A DNA stretch of 64,000 nt, from positions 186,001 through 250,000 of the forward strand of contig NZ_JPWI01000002.1 in assembly GCF_003326795.1 (NCBI RefSeq). Reading direction: 5' to 3'. Both the position numbers and the translations under genes were made by a program. The notes below the pieces were generated by a model. That model saw only the letters and a list, made by a program, of their open reading frames with translations, ran no database searches and was not told where the DNA came from. The stretch's first letter is position 1. Every line of letters starts with the position of its first letter. Origin of the DNA: Thalassospira profundimaris (GTDB lineage Bacteria > Pseudomonadota > Alphaproteobacteria > Rhodospirillales > Thalassospiraceae). This document shows positions 53,769-62,825 of this stretch, piece by piece.

Positions 53769-55175
53769 TTAACCGAGTTTACGAATGTCGGTCAGATGAC
53801 CGGTGATAGCAGCAGCTGCTGCCATGGCCGGGCTGACGAGGTGGGTACGACCACCACGGCCCTGACGGCCTTCGAAGTTACGGTTCGAGGTCGAAGCGCA
53901 ACGCTCGCCCGGTGCCAGACGGTCCGGGTTCATCGCCAGACACATCGAGCAGCCCGGTTCGCGCCAGTCAAAACCGGCTTCGATGAAGATCTCATGCAGA
54001 CCTTCGGCTTCGGCCTGTTCCTTGACCAGACCTGAACCCGGTACGATCATCGCATTGACCGATGCGGCAACCTTGCGGCCCTTGGCCACTTCGGCAACAG
54101 CGCGCAGGTCTTCGATACGACCGTTGGTGCAAGAACCGATAAAGACGCGGTCGATCTTGATTTCCTCGATCGGGGTGCCAGCGGTCAGACCCATATATTC
54201 GAGCGAACGCGCGATGGCTTTCTGCTTGCCCGGGTCCTTGGCATCGGTCGGTGCCGGAACAACACCGGTAACCGGTACGACGTCTTCCGGGCTTGTGCCC
54301 CAGGTAACCTGCGGGACGATTTCGGTGGCATCAATCTCGACGATCTTGTCGTAATGAGCACCTTCGTCAGACGGCAGGGTCTTCCAGTATTCAACAGCCT
54401 GTTCGTATGCGGCACCTTTGGGTGCCATCGGACGGCCCTTGATATATTCAAAGGTTTTCTCGTCCGGTGCGATCAGGCCTGCACGTGCGCCGCCTTCGAT
54501 CGACATGTTACAAACGGTCATGCGGCCTTCGACCGACAGCGAACGGATTGCCGAGCCGGCATATTCGATGACATAGCCGGTACCGCCAGCGGTGCCGATG
54601 CGGCCGATGATGGCAAGAGTGATGTCCTTGGCGGTCACGCCCGGATGCAGATCGCCCTCGACCTTGACCAGCATGTTCTTGGCCGGTTTCTGAACAAGGG
54701 TCTGGGTTGCCAGAACATGTTCGACTTCGGACGTGCCGATACCGAATGCCAGCGCACCGAATGCCCCGTGGGTGGAAGTATGTGAATCACCACAAACCAT
54801 GGTCACACCCGGCAGGGTGAAACCTTCTTCCGGACCGACGATGTGAACGATACCCTGACGCAGGTCGTTCATCGGGAAGTAATGAATGCCGGTGTCGCGG
54901 GCGTTCTGGTCAAGGGTTTCAACCTGAATGCGGCTGTCTTCTTCCTTGATGCCCTGGGTACGATCAGACGTCGGAACGTTGTGATCCGGAACCGCAAGGG
55001 TCAGCTCGGGATGGCGCACTTTGCGGCCGGAATTGCGAAGACCTTCGAACGCCTGCGGGCTGGTTACTTCGTGGACGAGATGACGGTCAATATAAAGCAG
55101 GCAGGTGCCATCATCCTGCGTATCGACCACATGACTTTCCCAAATCTTGTCAAAAAGGGTTTTAGGTTGACCCAT
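53769..55175 (-). CDS. leuC: 3-Isopropylmalate dehydratase large subunit
   Basis: A 468-residue aconitase-family protein. The [4Fe-4S] cysteines are the SCTN cysteine ([12 protein letters not shown]) and the pair in GCSMCLAMN. It forms isopropylmalate isomerase with LeuD. The ATG at 55175 is fixed by GAGGAGGTCGAG; an in-frame open stretch runs back to 55394 but is not family-like. It begins the leuC-orf-leuD-leuB unit, preceded by a 500-bp leader region. Confidence 0.97.
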   Translation of the reverse strand: MGQPKTLFDKIWESHVVDTQDDGTCLLYIDRHLVHEVTSPQAFEGLRNSGRKVRHPELTLAVPDHNVPTSDRTQGIKEEDSRIQVETLDQNARDTGIHYFPMNDLRQGIVHIVGPEEGFTLPGVTMVCGDSHTSTHGAFGALAFGIGTSEVEHVLATQTLVQKPAKNMLVKVEGDLHPGVTAKDITLAIIGRIGTAGGTGYVIEYAGSAIRSLSVEGRMTVCNMSIEGGARAGLIAPDEKTFEYIKGRPMAPKGAAYEQAVEYWKTLPSDEGAHYDKIVEIDATEIVPQVTWGTSPEDVVPVTGVVPAPTDAKDPGKQKAIARSLEYMGLTAGTPIEEIKIDRVFIGSCTNGRIEDLRAVAEVAKGRKVAASVNAMIVPGSGLVKEQAEAEGLHEIFIEAGFDWREPGCSMCLAMNPDRLAPGERCASTSNRNFEGRQGRGGRTHLVSPAMAAAAAITGHLTDIRKLG

Positions 55176-55670
55176 CTCGACCTCCTCATAAAACATCGAT
55201 CTTTTGAGCAGCAACAACCGTCCGTCTGAGTGGTCCGGAGTTTCGCGAAGAAATGTGCGCAAGTCTTGATGCCGGTATCGGCGGGCGGGCTTGGCGGTTT
55301 CTCCGGCGCAACCGGTTCGACCCGATTTGCGAAATTTTATTATCCAGAACCACGCGGGTTTGATTGTTTGTGCCGCGGGAGTGCCTTTATACACTCAAGC
55401 CTTTAAATCGCAAGGCATGGGGCGCGTGTTTTTCCCGGATTTGCATCCGGAAATTGAATCACAAAAAATACAGCATCCCTGAGTAGCCAAATCACCGGAA
55501 ATCGATATAGGTTAGGGATATCTGATATAAAAAAAGCTGATCGGAATATGGTATGGTTTCTGCGGGTCAGGATTGCCGGTCCGGATTTTCGGCGATTCGC
55601 TATAATGCAATCATAGCGTGTATTTGCCTGTTTCTTTCCCTTGGCACCCTGTCGGAACAGACAAAAGAAA
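55176..55670. other. Long region upstream of leuC without a gene
   Basis: About 500 bp. It must carry the leuC promoter. I see a CGCTAT/ATAGCG dyad (55598-55618), a TATATCAGATATCC stretch after a T-run, and four consecutive leucine codons near 55205-55216 in frame with leuC. No complete leader peptide with start, Leu run and stop was found. Confidence 0.5.
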
Positions 55671-55700
55671 ACGGGCCCACCCGAAGGTGAGCCCGTCTTT
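55660..55700. terminator. Terminator after rplS
   Basis: ACGGGCCCACC and GGTGAGCCCGT pair around CGAA with one mismatch (55671-55696). On the minus strand TTTCTTTTGT follows, 33 bp after the rplS stop. Confidence 0.85.
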
Positions 55701-55728
55701 TCGTCTGACATAGCCAAACGGCGGAGAA

Positions 55729-56133
55729 TTACTTCTTCGCGCGTTCTGCTGCGGTCAGTTTGCCTTTGTGGCCAGTGGTCTGCTCGGCGATACGTGCAGA
55801 CTTACCGGTACGACCACGCAGGTAGTACAGTTTCGCGCGACGGACGTCACCGCGGCGAACGACTTCGATTTTGTCGATGGCCGGGGAGTACGACTGGAAG
55901 ATACGCTCAACGCCTTCGCCCGATGCGATTTTACGCACGGTGAAGGAAGAGTTCAGGCCGCGGTTCTTCTTGGCGATGCAAACGCCTTCGAACTGCTGGA
56001 TACGCTCACGGGTACCTTCAACGACTTTCAGGTGTACACGAACGGTATCACCGGCGTCGAATTCCGGAACTTCGCGCTGCGCAACGATTTTGTCGAGCTG
56101 CTCATTCTCGAGCTGCTGGATGATGTTGGTCAT
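55729..56133 (-). CDS. rplS: 50S ribosomal protein L19
   Basis: A 134-residue L19 with [21 protein letters not shown] and the [20 protein letters not shown] core. It sits at the 30S-50S interface. The C-terminus carries a short Lys/Ala tail beyond the usual end. It is the last gene of ffh-rpsP-rimM-trmD-rplS, 3 bp after trmD. Confidence 0.97.
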   Translation of the reverse strand: MTNIIQQLENEQLDKIVAQREVPEFDAGDTVRVHLKVVEGTRERIQQFEGVCIAKKNRGLNSSFTVRKIASGEGVERIFQSYSPAIDKIEVVRRGDVRRAKLYYLRGRTGKSARIAEQTTGHKGKLTAAERAKK

Positions 56134-56136
56134 GGT

Positions 56137-56853
56137 TTAACCCTCTTTGATGTTCCCGTTTGCGACATACTGGTCCCAAAGGTCCGGGCGTCGCTCACGA
56201 GTAATTTCTTCTGCCTGTGCATGCCGCCAGGCTTGTACCTTGGCATGATGTCCGGAAAGCAAGATCTCCGGCACGTCACGCCCGTTCCAATTGGCCGGGC
56301 GCGTGTAATGCGGATATTCAAGCAACCCGGTTTCAAAGCTTTCCTCGTCGACGGATTCAGTCTTGTTGACTGTTCCCTCGATGAGGCGAATGCACGATTC
56401 AATCAGGACCATGGCCGGCAGTTCGCCGCCCATGAGGATGTAATCACCGATGCTGATTTCCTCGGCCTGATGTTCATCCAGAACCCGCTGGTCGATACCT
56501 TCGTAACGACCGCAAAGCAGGATGGCACCAGGACCTGCTGCCAGTTCACGGCAACGTTTCTGGTTCAGCACTTTTCCCCGCGGGCTGAGGTAAATCAGCG
56601 GCAAGTTCGGTGCATCTGCACGCAACTCACGCAGGGCGGCGTCGACAATATCCGGGCGCATGACCATACCGGCCCCGCCCCCGAAGGGATTGTCGTCTAC
56701 AGTGCGGTGGCGGTCGGTTGCATGATCGCGGATGTCTTTGACATCAAGCGACCAGATCCCGTTCTCAAGCGCACGGCCAGCCAGAGACTGTCCAAGCACG
56801 CCCGGAAACATTTCCGGGAACAGGGTTGCAACTTTTGCCTGCCACACAGACAT
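56137..56853 (-). CDS. trmD: tRNA (guanine-37-N1)-methyltransferase
   Basis: A 238-residue SPOUT methyltransferase. The knot region has [13 protein letters not shown] and the SAM loop [16 protein letters not shown]; the N-terminal [12 protein letters not shown] motif is intact. It methylates G37 of tRNAs reading CNN codons to prevent frameshifting. It lies 3 bp after rimM. Confidence 0.97.
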   Translation of the reverse strand: MSVWQAKVATLFPEMFPGVLGQSLAGRALENGIWSLDVKDIRDHATDRHRTVDDNPFGGGAGMVMRPDIVDAALRELRADAPNLPLIYLSPRGKVLNQKRCRELAAGPGAILLCGRYEGIDQRVLDEHQAEEISIGDYILMGGELPAMVLIESCIRLIEGTVNKTESVDEESFETGLLEYPHYTRPANWNGRDVPEILLSGHHAKVQAWRHAQAEEITRERRPDLWDQYVANGNIKEG

Positions 56854-56856
56854 CGA

Positions 56857-57531
56857 TCAGGCCTCCTTCCCGCTGCCGGTCGCGGTTTCCGCGCCTACTG
56901 CATCGGCAGTGACGGCATCAGAATCGCGGTCGGCCTGAGAGTCCTTGCGGGGTTTGTTGGGACGACGGCTGCGATTGCCGGGTCCTTCCTCGTCCTGCAG
57001 TAGCCCCTCGGGCGGATTTACCACCAGCTTGCGTTCCGAAAGAACCACATCGGGAACAACTTCCCTGGTAAACGGAAGCACGACAACCTTGCCCCGGACT
57101 TCTTCGAGCGCGACTTCGATTACGTCGCCAGCGCCAAAATCAGCCACACCACGCACGGTTCCGAACAGCGATCCATCAATGTGGAAGGCTTTCAGACCGA
57201 CAAGGTCAGCAAGATAGAATTCGTCGTCATCTTCCGTTTCGGGCAGTGCCGTCCGCGGTACATGAAGCTTGGTTCCCCGCAGCCGTTCGGCGGCGTCCCG
57301 GTCGTCCACACCTTCGATCTTGGCGATCAGCTGGTCGCGGACATGTCCAACGGGCGAGAGCTTGTATTTCACATGCCCTTTTGCGTCGAACAACGGGCCG
57401 TAACCGACAAGGTTATCCGGGTCGACGGTATAGCTTTTGACGCGCACGGCACCACGCACCCCGTGCGGGGCGGTGATCATGCCGACGCAGACATAAGCTT
57501 CGTCGTTTTTGGATTTGCGGGTATCAGCCAT
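56857..57531 (-). CDS. rimM: Ribosome maturation factor RimM with long C-terminal tail
   Basis: A 224-residue RimM; the N-terminal VGMITAPHGVRGAVRVKSYT and the PRC-barrel VLPFTREVVPDV are clear. After about residue 178 comes a hydrophilic, probably disordered tail of some 45 residues rich in Arg, Asp and Ala, making it longer than the usual 170-180 residues. RimM assists 30S head assembly with S19. It precedes trmD by 3 bp. Confidence 0.95.
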   Translation of the reverse strand: MADTRKSKNDEAYVCVGMITAPHGVRGAVRVKSYTVDPDNLVGYGPLFDAKGHVKYKLSPVGHVRDQLIAKIEGVDDRDAAERLRGTKLHVPRTALPETEDDDEFYLADLVGLKAFHIDGSLFGTVRGVADFGAGDVIEVALEEVRGKVVVLPFTREVVPDVVLSERKLVVNPPEGLLQDEEGPGNRSRRPNKPRKDSQADRDSDAVTADAVGAETATGSGKEA

Positions 57532-57579
57532 TTCGGTTCACAAGTTTCCGGTATCTGATCAAAGCGTGCTTTCAGCGAA

Positions 57580-57990
57580 TTACTCGCCTGCAGCTTCTTC
57601 AGCAGGTGCTGCTGCTTCGGCAGCGGCTTCCGCAGCAGCGGCAGCAGCAGCTTCAGCTTTTTCAGCTTTCTCACGAAGACGTTCCTGAGCTTTCGCTTTC
57701 GGAGCAGACTTCTGCGGCTGTTCGGTCGGTTTGAACGCATCAGCCAGGCCAGCTTTGCCCAGGAAACGTGCAACACGATCGGTCGGCTGTGCGCCAACAG
57801 ACAGCCAATATTTAATGCGTTCTTCTTTGAAGGTAACGCGATTGCCAGCATCCTTCGGGAGCATCGGATCATAGGTACCGACTTTCTCGATGAAGCTGCC
57901 GTCACGCGGAGCGCGGGCGTCAGCAACTACGATACGGTAGTACGGACGCTTTTTGGCACCGCCACGGGAAAGACGAATCTTGACAGCCAT
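57580..57990 (-). CDS. rpsP: 30S ribosomal protein S16 with Ala/Glu-rich tail
   Basis: A 136-residue S16. The core ([21 protein letters not shown], then [10 protein letters not shown]) occupies about 85 residues; the rest is a low-complexity helix-prone tail of Ala, Glu and Lys. Such tails are common on alphaproteobacterial S16. It follows ffh after a 150-bp gap with two small hairpins. Confidence 0.96.
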   Translation of the reverse strand: MAVKIRLSRGGAKKRPYYRIVVADARAPRDGSFIEKVGTYDPMLPKDAGNRVTFKEERIKYWLSVGAQPTDRVARFLGKAGLADAFKPTEQPQKSAPKAKAQERLREKAEKAEAAAAAAAEAAAEAAAPAEEAAGE

Positions 57991-58139
57991 TCGGATAAGT
58001 TCCTTTCAGCTTGGGTTTGTAGTCTTAAATCAGGACCCCTTGGGGCCTATTCGCTTAGTCTTGTAGTCATCCGGCCTTGTGGGCCGTTTCGGTTCCTAAG
58101 AGGAATTCTTGAGAACCCGTTTAAGAACCTGGGATCTGG

Positions 58140-59627
58140 CTATTTCTTTTTGCCAAACCCCGGGAATCCCGGAGGCAGGCCACCGCCGCCTCCCAATCCC
58201 GGCAGACCGGGCGGCAAGCCGCCTGCACCACCGGGGAAACCTTTTGGCAGATTGCCAAGGTCTGGCATATCGCCGCCCTCTAGCATCGCCGGATCCATTT
58301 TCGGCATACCGCCAAACAGACCCTTTTTACCCATCTTGCCCATCTTTTTGATCATGGTGGACATGGTCTGGTATTGTTTGAGCAGCTTGTTCACATCCTG
58401 AACGCTGAGCCCGCAACCCGCAGCAATACGCTTTTTGCGCGATGCCTTGATCAGGGCCGGGTTTTCACGTTCCTTCGGCGTCATCGACAGGATGATCGCT
58501 TCCTGATGTGTCAGAAGTTTCGGATCAAGCTTGGTCTGCGACATCTGTTTTTTCAGCGCGCCCATGCCCGGCAGCATCCCCATGATGCCGGAAAGATCAC
58601 CCATCTTCTGAAGCTGCTTGAGCTGTGCGAGAAGATCGTTCAGGTCGAACTGACCCTTACGCAGCTTCTTCGCCATTTTCTCGGCGTCTTCGGCCTTGAT
58701 CGTTTCAGCCGCCTTCTCAACAAGGCTGACAACGTCGCCCATGCCCAGAATACGGTTGGCAATACGATCCGGATGGAAGGCTTCCATCTCGTCGATTTTC
58801 TCGCCGACACCGATCATCTTGATCGGGCAGCCGGTGATCTGACGCATCGACAGGGCCGCACCACCACGTGCATCACCGTCAATACGGGTCAGAACGATAC
58901 CGGTGATACCGACCTTGTCGGCAAATTCCTTGGCCACATTGACCGAGTCCTGACCGGTCATCGCATCGGTGACCAGAAGGGTCTCGACCGGGTTGACTGC
59001 ATCGCGGATCTGGGCGACTTCGCTCATCAGTTCCATGTCGATATGCAGACGGCCGGCGGTATCAAGGATGACCGCGTCATAGCCTTCCTTGCGACCGGTA
59101 TCCATCGCGCGCTTGGCAATTGAAACCGGCTTTTCACCCAGAACGATCGGCAGAACGCCAAGACCGTTATCGTCGGCCAGAATTTTCAGCTGCTGCTGTG
59201 CGGCCGGACGATAGATATCGAGCGACGCCAGAAGAACTTTCTTGTTGCGCTTCTTGGTCAGGTGCAGCGCGATCTTGGCAGAACTGGTGGTCTTACCCGA
59301 ACCCTGAAGACCAACCATCAGGATCGGAACCGGCGGGGTGGCGGCAAGATTGATGTCTTCGCCTTCGCCCAGCATGTTTTTCAGTTCGTCATGGACGATC
59401 TTGACGACCATCTGGCCCGGGGTGACCGAGCGCAGAACGTCCTGACCAACCGCACGTTCGGTGGCATTGGAAATAAAGGTTTTGACGACCGGCAGCGCAA
59501 CGTCAGCCTCAAGCAGGGCGACGCGTACTTCGCGCATGGCTTCCTTGACGTCGGATTCCTTCAGCGCGCCACGTTTGCGCAGCTTATCGAGAACTCCGCC
59601 AAGGCGATCGCTTAGTCCTTCAAACAT
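58140..59627 (-). CDS. ffh: Signal recognition particle protein Ffh
   Basis: A 495-residue SRP54 GTPase: helical N domain, G domain with GLQGSGKTTSSAKIA, DTAGRLHIDMELM and TRIDGDARGGAAL, then the methionine-rich M domain (MGDLSGIMGMLPGMG). The C-terminus is an unusual Gly/Pro/Leu-rich tail of about 40 residues. It targets inner-membrane proteins with 4.5S RNA, which is not encoded here. I chose the ATG at 59627 (MFEGLSDRLGG); a start 11 codons upstream is less likely. A terminator-like hairpin lies in its leader. Confidence 0.96.
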   Translation of the reverse strand: MFEGLSDRLGGVLDKLRKRGALKESDVKEAMREVRVALLEADVALPVVKTFISNATERAVGQDVLRSVTPGQMVVKIVHDELKNMLGEGEDINLAATPPVPILMVGLQGSGKTTSSAKIALHLTKKRNKKVLLASLDIYRPAAQQQLKILADDNGLGVLPIVLGEKPVSIAKRAMDTGRKEGYDAVILDTAGRLHIDMELMSEVAQIRDAVNPVETLLVTDAMTGQDSVNVAKEFADKVGITGIVLTRIDGDARGGAALSMRQITGCPIKMIGVGEKIDEMEAFHPDRIANRILGMGDVVSLVEKAAETIKAEDAEKMAKKLRKGQFDLNDLLAQLKQLQKMGDLSGIMGMLPGMGALKKQMSQTKLDPKLLTHQEAIILSMTPKERENPALIKASRKKRIAAGCGLSVQDVNKLLKQYQTMSTMIKKMGKMGKKGLFGGMPKMDPAMLEGGDMPDLGNLPKGFPGGAGGLPPGLPGLGGGGGLPPGFPGFGKKK

Positions 59628-59671
59628 TCCAAATCCCGTCTGTGTTGCCGGTGTTTCCACCGAGTACGCAC

Positions 59672-59722
59672 AAAAAACTAAAACCCAGTGCTCGAAAACT
59701 CGAGGACTGGGGGAGTCACCCC
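59672..59722 (-). promoter_or_regulatory. Attenuator-like terminator in the ffh leader
   Basis: On the minus strand CCCAGT-C-CTCGA pairs with TCGAG-C-ACTGGG (59711-59684) and runs into TTTTAGTTTTTT, a complete intrinsic terminator only about 45 bp before the ffh start. Just upstream GGGG (59722-59719) can pair instead with CCCC (59712-59709), which overlaps the 5' arm of the terminator, so the two folds compete. Confidence 0.55.
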
Positions 59723-59744
59723 TTGGGCGACCGTTGGTGAGGAG

Positions 59745-59773
59745 GGTTTATTGGATCGGGTGTAAGGAGTCAA
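59745..59773 (-). promoter_or_regulatory. Candidate promoter of the ffh leader
   Basis: TTGACT (59773-59768), a 17-bp spacer and TAAACC (59750-59745) on the minus strand. The -35 is strong, the -10 weak. Transcription would start near 59738 and meet the leader terminator after roughly 60 nt. Confidence 0.4.
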
Positions 59774-59787
59774 GCGCAATCGGGCGC

Positions 59788-59811
59788 AAAAGCGCGATGT
59801 TCTGCGCTTTT
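59788..59811. terminator. Terminator after panC
   Basis: AAAAGCGC and GCGCTTTT form an 8-bp perfect stem around GATGTTCT, 61 bp after the panC stop on the minus strand, separating panBC from the ffh unit. Confidence 0.65.
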
Positions 59812-59871
59812 CGAGTCAATTCGTACCCAATCGCTGATTCTGATGAGAGCAAGGTGGTCCCAACCAGATGT

Positions 59872-60741
59872 TTAGGCCGCGGAACCACCCGGAATAATCG
59901 CATGATTATCAATCAGGCGTGCCTTGCCAAGACGGGCGGCAACAAAGATGCGTGCCGGCTTCTTGACGGTATCATTCATCAGTTCCAGTGTTTCCGCGTC
60001 CCGGACTTCAAGATAGTCAATCGGTGCAAAGCCCGCAGCAAGGATATCTTCGCGCCCCTTGGCAAGAAGCGGGGCAAGGGCGGCACCCTTTGCCGCCTGT
60101 GCGGTAATGTCGGCCAGAACCCGGTTCAGGGTCGGGGCGACAGCACGTTCGTCGGGCAACAGATACCGGTTGCGCGACGACATGGCCAGGCCATCCTCTT
60201 CGCGCAGGATTTTGGCGCCAATGATGTCGACCGGGATGTTGAGATCGGCTGCGAACCGGCGGATGACCATCAGTTGCTGATAGTCTTTTTGGCCGAAAAT
60301 TGCGCAATCAGGCAGGGATTGCAGCAGCAGTTTGGTGACGATCTGCGCGACCCCGTCAAAGTGACCGGGACGGGATGCGCCGCAAAGCACATTGGTCATG
60401 GCACCATCGACGCTGACCTTGGTGGCAAAGCCGTCGGGATACATTTCATCGACCGAGGGGGCAAAGCAAAGCTCGACCCCGGCAGCATCAAGAAGCTTCT
60501 GATCGTCAGGCAGGGTGCGGGGATAGGCCCCGAAATCCTCGTTCGGTCCGAACTGGGTCGGATTGACGAAAATCGACACGATCACGCGATCCGCATGTTC
60601 ACGGGCAAGGTGCGTCAGGCTGATATGGCCATCATGCAGCGCGCCCATGGTTGGAACCAAGGCAACACGCAGGCCTTGTGCGCGCCAGTCGGCAACAGTC
60701 GCGCGCAAATCTGCGACGGTGTGAACAGTCGTAAGGGACAT
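59872..60741 (-). CDS. panC: Pantothenate synthetase
   Basis: A 289-residue adenylate-forming enzyme. The HIGH-like element is PTMGALHDGHISLTHLA, followed by IFVNPTQFGPNEDFGAYPR and the KMSKS-like MSSRNRYL. It joins pantoate and beta-alanine with ATP to pantothenate. It follows panB by 54 bp; the two form an operon closed by the hairpin at 59788. Confidence 0.96.
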   Translation of the reverse strand: MSLTTVHTVADLRATVADWRAQGLRVALVPTMGALHDGHISLTHLAREHADRVIVSIFVNPTQFGPNEDFGAYPRTLPDDQKLLDAAGVELCFAPSVDEMYPDGFATKVSVDGAMTNVLCGASRPGHFDGVAQIVTKLLLQSLPDCAIFGQKDYQQLMVIRRFAADLNIPVDIIGAKILREEDGLAMSSRNRYLLPDERAVAPTLNRVLADITAQAAKGAALAPLLAKGREDILAAGFAPIDYLEVRDAETLELMNDTVKKPARIFVAARLGKARLIDNHAIIPGGSAA

Positions 60742-60795
60742 CGTGATCGTCGTATCGAAATTTCAAGAAATCGCGGCGGTCAGAACCAATGGTTC

Positions 60796-61641
60796 TCAGA
60801 CCGCGCGCAACTTACCCTTATTGGGGACACCAAAGCAATGTTCATCCGCCGGGAACTGACGGTTGCGCACTTCGCTGGCATAGGTGCCAACAGCTTCGGA
60901 GATTGCATCCCCGAGATTGGCATAGCGTTTGACGAATTTCGGTGTGAAATCGGAAAACAGGCCAAGAATGTCCTCGGTCACAAGCACCTGACCATCGCAG
61001 GCCACCGATGCACCAATCCCGATGGTCGGAATATCAATGGTTTCGGTAATACGGCGAGCAACTGCTTCAACCGTGCCTTCGATCACGACGGAAAAGGCAC
61101 CGGCCTTCGCAACCGCGATGGCGTCATTGACGACCTTTTCTGCAGCCTCATCACCACGACCCTGGCTTTTGAAGCCACCCATCGTGTTGACCTGCTGGGG
61201 CATCAGGCCGATATGGGCCATGACGGGAACGCCGCGCTGGCTTAGGAATGCGATGGTTTCGGCAAGCTCGGCACCGCCTTCGAGTTTGACGGCAGCGCAG
61301 CCGGTCTCGGCCAGAATGCGCGATGCCGTACGGAAGGCCTGTTCCTTGGATTCCTGATAGCTGCCGAACGGCAGGTCAACGACAACGCAGGCATTTTTCG
61401 AGCCGCGCATAACCGCCTTGCCATGATTGATCATCATATCGACAGTCACAGCAAGCGTGCTGTCCATGCCATAAACAACCATGCCCAATGAATCGCCGAC
61501 CAGCAAAAGGTCGCAATGTTCATCAAGACGCTGAGCCATCGGCATGGTGTAAGCGGTCAGGCAGACAATGGGTTCAGAACCCTTGCGGGCACGAAGTTCA
61601 GGGACGGAGGTCCGGCCCATCTTTTTAGTGGTGGCACTCAT
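60796..61641 (-). CDS. panB: 3-Methyl-2-oxobutanoate hydroxymethyltransferase
   Basis: A 281-residue Pan[27 protein letters not shown] carries the Mg-binding residues; [20 protein letters not shown] and [15 protein letters not shown] are family motifs. It makes ketopantoate from 2-oxoisovalerate and methylene-tetrahydrofolate, the first committed step to coenzyme A. Confidence 0.96.
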   Translation of the reverse strand: MSATTKKMGRTSVPELRARKGSEPIVCLTAYTMPMAQRLDEHCDLLLVGDSLGMVVYGMDSTLAVTVDMMINHGKAVMRGSKNACVVVDLPFGSYQESKEQAFRTASRILAETGCAAVKLEGGAELAETIAFLSQRGVPVMAHIGLMPQQVNTMGGFKSQGRGDEAAEKVVNDAIAVAKAGAFSVVIEGTVEAVARRITETIDIPTIGIGASVACDGQVLVTEDILGLFSDFTPKFVKRYANLGDAISEAVGTYASEVRNRQFPADEHCFGVPNKGKLRAV

Positions 61642-61758
61642 GACGTTTCTCCCCCGGTTCGACCGGAATTGGCTGCCCGATCTGTGTCGAGCGTGCCGTC
61701 ATGTTTACAATATGATGACGGTATTCGGGAAATATTTTTTCGCAATCGCGAAATAAGC

Positions 61759-61791
61759 AATTCGGCCAATAGTTTATCAATTGGCCGAATT
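61759..61791. terminator. 12-bp perfect inverted repeat between fnrL and panB
   Basis: AATTCGGCCAAT and ATTGGCCGAATT enclose a 9-nt loop. It lies about 65 bp after the fnrL stop and 120 bp before panB. On the minus strand GCTTATTTCG follows, so it may be a weak terminator for fnrL or an operator for panB. A smaller TTGTGCA/TGCACAA palindrome (61835-61850) lies right after the fnrL stop. Confidence 0.5.
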
Positions 61792-61855
61792 CATGCTTCG
61801 TCCGTATCTGAATTCAGGCACGTTAAGGGTCTTTTTGTGCAACTGCACAAGAAAC

Positions 61856-62554
61856 TCAGAGGCCTTCGGCAAGGTCTTCGAGCATATCAAGACCGACGGC
61901 CTCGATATGGCGGTTATCCTTGAGCGAAATCGTTGCTTCCTTGCGCAATTGCGTCAGGGTGCGCGACACGGTTTCAATGGTCAGGCCCAGATAATCGGCA
62001 ATGTCGGACCGGCTCATCGGGACATTGATCATATCGGTGTTTTCACCGCGATGTTCCTGACGGCGGGCCAGCATCAGCAAGAAGGATGCGACCTTTTCCT
62101 TGGCGGTCTTGCGACCAAGCAACAGCATCTGATCCTGGGCGGCGGCGAGTTCGTCCACAGCCATGCCCAGCATGCGTTTTTCCAGATGCGGGAACTGATC
62201 AAACAGTTTTTCAAGCTTGGTCCGCGGGAAACGGCAGGCCGTTACCGGTTCAATCGCCTCGGCGGTGTAGCTGTAATTCGCATTAAGCGCCAATCCCAGA
62301 AAATCACCTGCAAACAGGAAACCGGTGATCTGGCGGCGACCATCACCCAGCAATTTATAGAGCTTCACAGAGCCGGACGTGACGTTGAAAACGTAGTCGG
62401 CTTCCTCTGCTTCGTGGAAGATGGTGCTGTGCGAATCAAACTGGACGTGGGTCAGCAGTTGGCGCAACTGATCATGTTCAGCCCCGTGCAATGACGAGCA
62501 AAAGGTCAAGTCCTTGATAGAACAGGCTTCGCAAAGTTGGGGGCGGACTGCCAT
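61856..62554 (-). CDS. fnrL: FnrL-type oxygen-sensing Crp/Fnr regulator
   Basis: A 232-residue Crp/Fnr protein. N-terminal C8-X2-C11-X7-C19 plus C107 (TACRF) match the [4Fe-4S] ligands of Rhodobacter FnrL. The recognition helix GLTIETVSRTLTQL has the E-SR pattern that reads TTGAT-N4-ATCAA boxes. It should switch on cbb3 oxidase and anaerobic genes when oxygen falls, which suits its place behind ccoI-ccoS. No clear FNR box was seen in the short gap to ccoS. Confidence 0.93.
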   Translation of the reverse strand: MAVRPQLCEACSIKDLTFCSSLHGAEHDQLRQLLTHVQFDSHSTIFHEAEEADYVFNVTSGSVKLYKLLGDGRRQITGFLFAGDFLGLALNANYSYTAEAIEPVTACRFPRTKLEKLFDQFPHLEKRMLGMAVDELAAAQDQMLLLGRKTAKEKVASFLLMLARRQEHRGENTDMINVPMSRSDIADYLGLTIETVSRTLTQLRKEATISLKDNRHIEAVGLDMLEDLAEGL

Positions 62555-62632
62555 CGCAGACTCCGATGCTGGTGAGTCGAGACATTATATCGGGTTAATC
62601 TATGCGAACAGATAGGTGTGTTTCAAGCTATT

Positions 62633-62821
62633 CTAACTATCATTTTTTTTGAGTTTCTTGGATTTGTGCGCCAGCGCTTCATCATCGTCGTCAAACAGGA
62701 TGCGATTGGCAGCCCCTTCCATATCATCAAACTGCCCCGAACGCAGCGACCAAAGGAACGCACCAAGGCCCAAAAGCCCCAGAAACAAAGCGATCGGGAT
62801 CAGAAGAAGAAGGTTGCTCAT
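62633..62821 (-). CDS. ccoS: cbb3-type cytochrome oxidase assembly protein CcoS
   Basis: A 62-residue protein: one N-terminal membrane helix (LLLLIPIALFLGLLGLGAFLW), then the CcoS motif SGQFDDMEGAANRILFDDDD and a Lys-rich tail. It is needed for cofactor insertion into cbb3 oxidase. The ATG at 62821 is 4 bp after the ccoI stop; longer in-frame readings overlap ccoI. Confidence 0.92.
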   Translation of the reverse strand: MSNLLLLIPIALFLGLLGLGAFLWSLRSGQFDDMEGAANRILFDDDDEALAHKSKKLKKNDS

Positions 62822-62825
62822 GCCA

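Noticed and set aside
55176..55394. Four consecutive Leu codons upstream of leuC as a leucine attenuator peptide
   Set aside because: The run is in frame with leuC and no stop codon separates it from the gene; no start, run and stop unit or paired terminator was found.
59684..59800. Possible 4.5S RNA next to ffh
   Set aside because: The gap lacks the universal GGAAGGAAGCAGCC-type SRP motif; it better fits a leader with terminator.
61768..61784. FNR box (TTGAT-N4-ATCAA) near panB
   Set aside because: Only the TTGAT half is present; the second half reads TATTG.
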